Shown here: piece after piece, positions 60,978-64,000 of the stretch
How the letters are laid out: every line of letters starts with the position of its first letter
How positions within the stretch are numbered: position 1 is the first letter of the stretch
Assembly: GCA_005882275.1 (NCBI GenBank)
Contig: VBAK01000105.1
Span: 1-64,000, forward strand
Length of the DNA stretch: 64,000 bases
Reading direction: 5' to 3'
From: Candidatus Segetimicrobium genomatis
Lineage (GTDB): Bacteria; Sysuimicrobiota; Sysuimicrobiia; Sysuimicrobiales; Segetimicrobiaceae
Position numbers and translations under genes: made by a program
The notes under the pieces: generated by a model
What the model was told of the DNA's origin: nothing
What the model saw: only the letters and a program-made list of their open reading frames with translations
Database searches by the model: none

Positions 60978-62540
60978 ATGTGGGTCGACCTCCTCGTCGA
61001 GGAGCTGCGCGGGCAGCATCCCGGTCCGCACACCGTCAACGACGCCAAGACGCCCTCCGGGCCGGTCCCGGTGGGCAGCCTGCGCGGCGTGATCATGCAC
61101 GACTGCGTGACCCGCGGCCTGCGCGAATCCGGCGCGGCGGCCGAGTTCCTGTACGGGTTCGACGACTACGACCCGATGGATGGGCTCCCCCCGGGGCTTC
61201 CCCAGTACGCCCGCTACATGGGGATGCCGTTTGCGAACATCCCGTCCCCGGACGGGAAGGCGCCGAGCTACGGGCATTACTTCGCGGCGGAGTTTGCCGG
61301 CGTGTTCGAGCGGCTGGGCGCGCACCCGCGAATCTATCGGACCTCCGAGATGTACCGGTCCGGGGCGTTTGACGCGGCCATCCGGCTCGCCCTCGATCAC
61401 GTCGAGGTGATTCGCGAGATCTACCGCGAGGTGACGCACAGCACGCGCATCGACGATCACTGGTGGCCGATCCAGGTGCTGTGCGAGCAGTGCGGGCGGA
61501 TCGGCACCACCACCGTCGTGTCCTGGTCGGGCGGCGAGGTCGAGTATCTCTGCGCGCCGGACAAAGTGGCCTGGGCCGAGGGATGCGGCCACCGCGGCCG
61601 GCGGCCGCCGTTCGGGGGCGGCGCGAAGCTGCTCTACCGCGTGGAGTGGCCGGCGAAGTGGTCGGTCCTGGGCGTGACCGTCGAGGGCGCCGGCAAGGAC
61701 CACATGACCCGGGGGGGCACGCACGATGTCGCCCGCGCCGTCAGCGTCCGGGTGTTTGGCCGGCCGGCGCCGTTCGCCTTCCCGTACGAGTTCCTCCTGT
61801 TCGGCGGCAAGAAGATGAGCACGTCCAAGGCGGTGGGGGTGACCGCCGCGGAGATCCTGGAGGTGCTGCGGCCGGAGCTGGCGCGGTTTCTCATCGTCCG
61901 GCCCGTCCCGCGCCGGCAGCTGGAGTTCGATCCCGGCGGCGAGACGATCCCGGCGCTCTACGACGAATATGACCGCGCGGCGGCCGCCTACTTCCACGAG
62001 GTGGAGAATCCCGATCTGGCGCGCACCTTCCACTACTCGCGCATCGCCGGCGAGCCGGTCCGGTGCTACCGGCCGCGGTTCGCCAAGGTGGCCTACCTCC
62101 TCCAGATGCCCTCTGTGGATCTCGGGCGGGCCGTGGCGCGCGAGAAGGGGGCGCCGCTCACCGAAGCCGATCGCGAGGAGCTCGAGCACCGCGCGGTGGA
62201 CGCCCGCCGGTGGCTCGACGCCTATGCGCCCGCGCACTACAAGTTCGAGATCCCTGCCAGCCTGCCCACGACCGTGGCCGCCCTCACGGCGCCGCAGCGG
62301 CAGTACCTCGCGCGCGTCGCCGAGAGCGTCGGGGCCCGGACCTGGACCGGGGAGGAGCTGCACGCGCACCTGCACGATCTCAAAGCCGAGATGAACCTCA
62401 GCCCGCGCGAGGCGTTCGGGGCGATCTACCAGGTGTTCCTCGGGAAGGACTCCGGCCCCCAGGCGGGGTGGTTCCTCACGGCCCTCGACCGGCAGTTTGT
62501 CCTGCGGCGGCTCCGGGAGGGCGCGCAAGATGCCGCCTGA
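60978..62540 (+). CDS. lysK: Lysyl-tRNA synthetase, class I
   Basis: 520 residues of the class I (archaeal-type) enzyme, structurally unrelated to the class II LysRS used by most bacteria. HIGH-like motif in TPSGPVPVGSLRG (25-37), the GFDDYDPMDGLP segment, a zinc-ribbon-like CEQCGRIG ... CAPDKVAWAEGCGH, GAGKDHMTRGGTHD, and the KMSKS-like GGKKMSTSKAVG. Class I LysRS occurs in archaea, spirochaetes, most alphaproteobacteria and scattered other lineages. Whether a class II copy exists elsewhere cannot be seen. Confidence 0.94.
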   Translation: MWVDLLVEELRGQHPGPHTVNDAKTPSGPVPVGSLRGVIMHDCVTRGLRESGAAAEFLYGFDDYDPMDGLPPGLPQYARYMGMPFANIPSPDGKAPSYGHYFAAEFAGVFERLGAHPRIYRTSEMYRSGAFDAAIRLALDHVEVIREIYREVTHSTRIDDHWWPIQVLCEQCGRIGTTTVVSWSGGEVEYLCAPDKVAWAEGCGHRGRRPPFGGGAKLLYRVEWPAKWSVLGVTVEGAGKDHMTRGGTHDVARAVSVRVFGRPAPFAFPYEFLLFGGKKMSTSKAVGVTAAEILEVLRPELARFLIVRPVPRRQLEFDPGGETIPALYDEYDRAAAAYFHEVENPDLARTFHYSRIAGEPVRCYRPRFAKVAYLLQMPSVDLGRAVAREKGAPLTEADREELEHRAVDARRWLDAYAPAHYKFEIPASLPTTVAALTAPQRQYLARVAESVGARTWTGEELHAHLHDLKAEMNLSPREAFGAIYQVFLGKDSGPQAGWFLTALDRQFVLRRLREGAQDAA

Positions 62541-63498
62541 GCCGGCGGCGGGCCGGCCCTGCGTGGTGGCCGTGCTCCGGACGGTGCGCGACCGTCACGT
62601 CGCCGCGATCGAGGCGGTCGATCCGAAGGTGCGCGTGGTCCGCGTCACGGACCGGACGACGTGGCGTGAGGAGGCGCCGGAGACGGAGGTCATCATGGGC
62701 TTCCGCCCGCTGCGCGACGGCGCCCTGGGATCCCGGCATCTGCGATGGGTGCAGGCGCTCGGGGCCGGGGTCGAGAACCTCTGCCAGGACGTGGCCGGCA
62801 CCGACATCCGGGTGACCAACAACCACGTCCACGGCGATGCGATCGCGGATCACGTCTTCGGGTTCGTCTTGACGCACACGCGGCGGCTCTGGGAGGCCCG
62901 CGACTGCCAGGCCGCGCGCCGGTGGGTCCACGACGAACTGCGGGGCGCGGTGCTGGCGGGACGCACGATGGGGATCCTGGGCCTCGGCACGATCGGCGCC
63001 CAGGTGGCCCGGCGGGCGGCGGCGTTTGGGATGCGCGTCGTGGGGACCGCGCGGCGCCCGCGGCCGATCCCGGGCGTGGAGCGCGTGTATCCGCCGGACG
63101 AGATCGACGCCGTGCTGCGGGCGGCGGCGGTGCTGGTCATCGCCCTGCCCCTGACGCCCGTGACGCGGGGGATCGTGGGCGCGCGCGAACTGGCGGCGCT
63201 GCCGGACGGGGCGTTCCTGGTCAACATCGGGCGGGGCGGGCTCGTCGACGAGGCGGCGCTCCTGGCGGCCCTCCGGGCCGGGCGGCTGGGCGGCGCCGGC
63301 CTCGATGTCTTCGACACGGAACCGCTCCCCGCCGACAGCCCGCTGTGGGCGGCCCCGCGGTTGATCATCACCCCCCACGTCGCCGGGGATTTCCCCGGAT
63401 ACCTGGATCGGGTCATCCCGCTCTTCTGCGAGAACCTGAGGCGGTATCTCGGAGGGCAGCCGCTGCTGAACGTGGTCGATCCGGTCCTCGGGTATTAG
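62530..63498 (+). CDS. D-2-hydroxyacid dehydrogenase
   Basis: 322 residues from the ATG that overlaps lysK by 11 bases. NAD-dependent reduction of a 2-keto acid is the likely reaction. The Rossmann loop is GILGLGTIGAQVARRAAAFGM. Catalytic residues appear in NIGRGGLVDEAAL (Arg), FDTEPLPADSPLW (Glu) and ITPHVAG (His). The N-terminal domain is divergent, so the substrate (glyoxylate, phosphoglycerate analogue, other) is open. Confidence 0.9.
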   Translation: MPPEPAAGRPCVVAVLRTVRDRHVAAIEAVDPKVRVVRVTDRTTWREEAPETEVIMGFRPLRDGALGSRHLRWVQALGAGVENLCQDVAGTDIRVTNNHVHGDAIADHVFGFVLTHTRRLWEARDCQAARRWVHDELRGAVLAGRTMGILGLGTIGAQVARRAAAFGMRVVGTARRPRPIPGVERVYPPDEIDAVLRAAAVLVIALPLTPVTRGIVGARELAALPDGAFLVNIGRGGLVDEAALLAALRAGRLGGAGLDVFDTEPLPADSPLWAAPRLIITPHVAGDFPGYLDRVIPLFCENLRRYLGGQPLLNVVDPVLGY

Positions 63499-63541
63499 GG
63501 CCGCTCCAGCATGCCGTGAGGGGCGGCCGGGAGGGGTGGTC

Positions 63542-64000
63542 GTGAAGCGATACGCGGCCGACAAGATCCGGAACATCGCCGTCGCCGGACACGGCGGAAC
63601 GGGGAAGACCTCCCTGGTCGAAGCGATGCTGTTCGCGGCCAAGGCGGTGGACCGGCTCGGCCGGGTGGAGGATGGGACCACCACCACGGATTTCGACCCC
63701 GAGGAGATCCGCCGGAAGATCACCGTCAACGCCGCGCTCGCGCCGCTCGAGTGGAAGGACGCGAAACTGAACCTCATCGACACCCCGGGGTATCCCGACT
63801 TCATCGGCGAAGTCGTCGGCGCGTTTCGGGCCGTGGAGAGCGTCCTCATCACGGTCGACGCGACCGCGGGCGCGGAGGTGCAGACCGACAAGGCCTGGAG
63901 CCTCGCCGCCCGGGAGCGCCTGAGCCGGATCGTGGTGGTCACGAGGATGGACCGGGAGAACGCGGCGTTCGCCAGGGTCGTCGACGGCCTGGCGGAACGC
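63542..64000 (+). CDS. EF-G-like translational GTPase (partial)
   Basis: First 153 codons of a gene that runs off the window. The GTG at 63542 is preceded by GGGAGGGG. G1 is GHGGTGKTS (16-24), G2 region RKITVNAALAPLEW, G3 DTPGYPDF (80-87). The G4 box, normally NKxD, reads TRMD (134-137), followed by RENAAFARVV as in EF-G-like (FusA2) proteins. These paralogues lack clear ribosome-translocation function. The altered G4 could weaken guanine specificity. A true fusA is expected elsewhere. Confidence 0.85.
   Translation, partial: MKRYAADKIRNIAVAGHGGTGKTSLVEAMLFAAKAVDRLGRVEDGTTTTDFDPEEIRRKITVNAALAPLEWKDAKLNLIDTPGYPDFIGEVVGAFRAVESVLITVDATAGAEVQTDKAWSLAARERLSRIVVVTRMDRENAAFARVVDGLAER

Overview
The window is one contiguous, very GC-rich bacterial chromosome segment with short intergenic gaps. 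Many genes overlap through ATGA or GTGA junctions, and GTG or TTG starts are frequent. Promoters match the sigma-A consensus, often with an extended -10 (TGnTATAAT). No transposase, integrase, phage gene or CRISPR array is visible. Several gene orders are typical of Firmicutes/Clostridia: clpC-radA; PIN/TRAM-ispD-ispF-cysS-rlmB-sigH with its sporulation-type sigma factor; and a DUF1573-like neighbour. The genes found elsewhere in those clusters (ctsR-mcsAB, disA, mrnC) are missing. With class I lysyl-tRNA synthetase and the high GC, this suggests a deep-branching Terrabacteria lineage near Firmicutes/Chloroflexi, for example candidate phylum CSP1-3/Sysuimicrobiota. The taxonomic placement is inference.

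Layout. 1-600: 3' end of 23S rRNA, 5S rRNA and a terminator. 0.6-8.1 kb: rpoZ, ald, a possible structured RNA, tRNA-Met, tilS, ftsH, a cysteine hydrolase, a membrane-anchored protein and a SIMPL protein. 8.2-13.9 kb: a dispersed-repeat locus, an ASCH protein, then a tightly coupled folate/cofactor operon (ftcD-folP-folB-CDF transporter-folK-birA-P1 peptidase). 13.9-18.2 kb: RDD protein, coaX, a quinate-dehydrogenase-like/acyl-ACP-reductase-like pair, greA. 18.8-22.7 kb: clpC and radA. 22.8-25.4 kb (minus): cytosine-deaminase-like amidohydrolase with a DUF1097 membrane protein, and a DUF1573-like protein. 25.6-31.6 kb: PIN/TRAM, ispDF fusion, small protein, cysS, rlmB, sigH.

31.6-38.2 kb (minus) is a signalling block: CheB, CheR-PAS, sensor kinase, OmpR-type regulator, STAS protein and LuxR-type regulator. 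38.4-51.5 kb is accessory: moaA, an SDR, tRNA-Thr, a secreted BNR-repeat protein divergent from an MHS-type transporter, a 1109-residue cyclase/ATPase/TPR regulator, an EamA exporter, CopC, DoxX and small membrane proteins. 51.6-57.6 kb: a peptide-type ABC transporter (binding protein and two permeases, no ATPase in view), a DUF2628-like protein, an SDR and a luciferase-like oxidoreductase. 57.7-64 kb: tRNA-Tyr, a hypothetical protein, tRNA-Gly, folD-folC, class I lysK, a 2-hydroxyacid dehydrogenase and the start of an EF-G-like GTPase.

Main points for a second look: (i) a 22-bp/11-bp repeat family at three loci, each time upstream of and co-oriented with a gene; (ii) several proteins lacking a signature residue (CoaX Asp to Ser, CysRS KMTRH, EF-G-like TRMD in place of NKxD, a STAS protein without its phospho-serine coupled to a receiver with Glu at the phospho-Asp position, and a deaminase-like protein without the CodA catalytic acids); (iii) a possible small structured RNA with its own promoter upstream of tRNA-Met; (iv) a non-cyanobacterial homologue of acyl-ACP reductase that keeps the catalytic cysteine.
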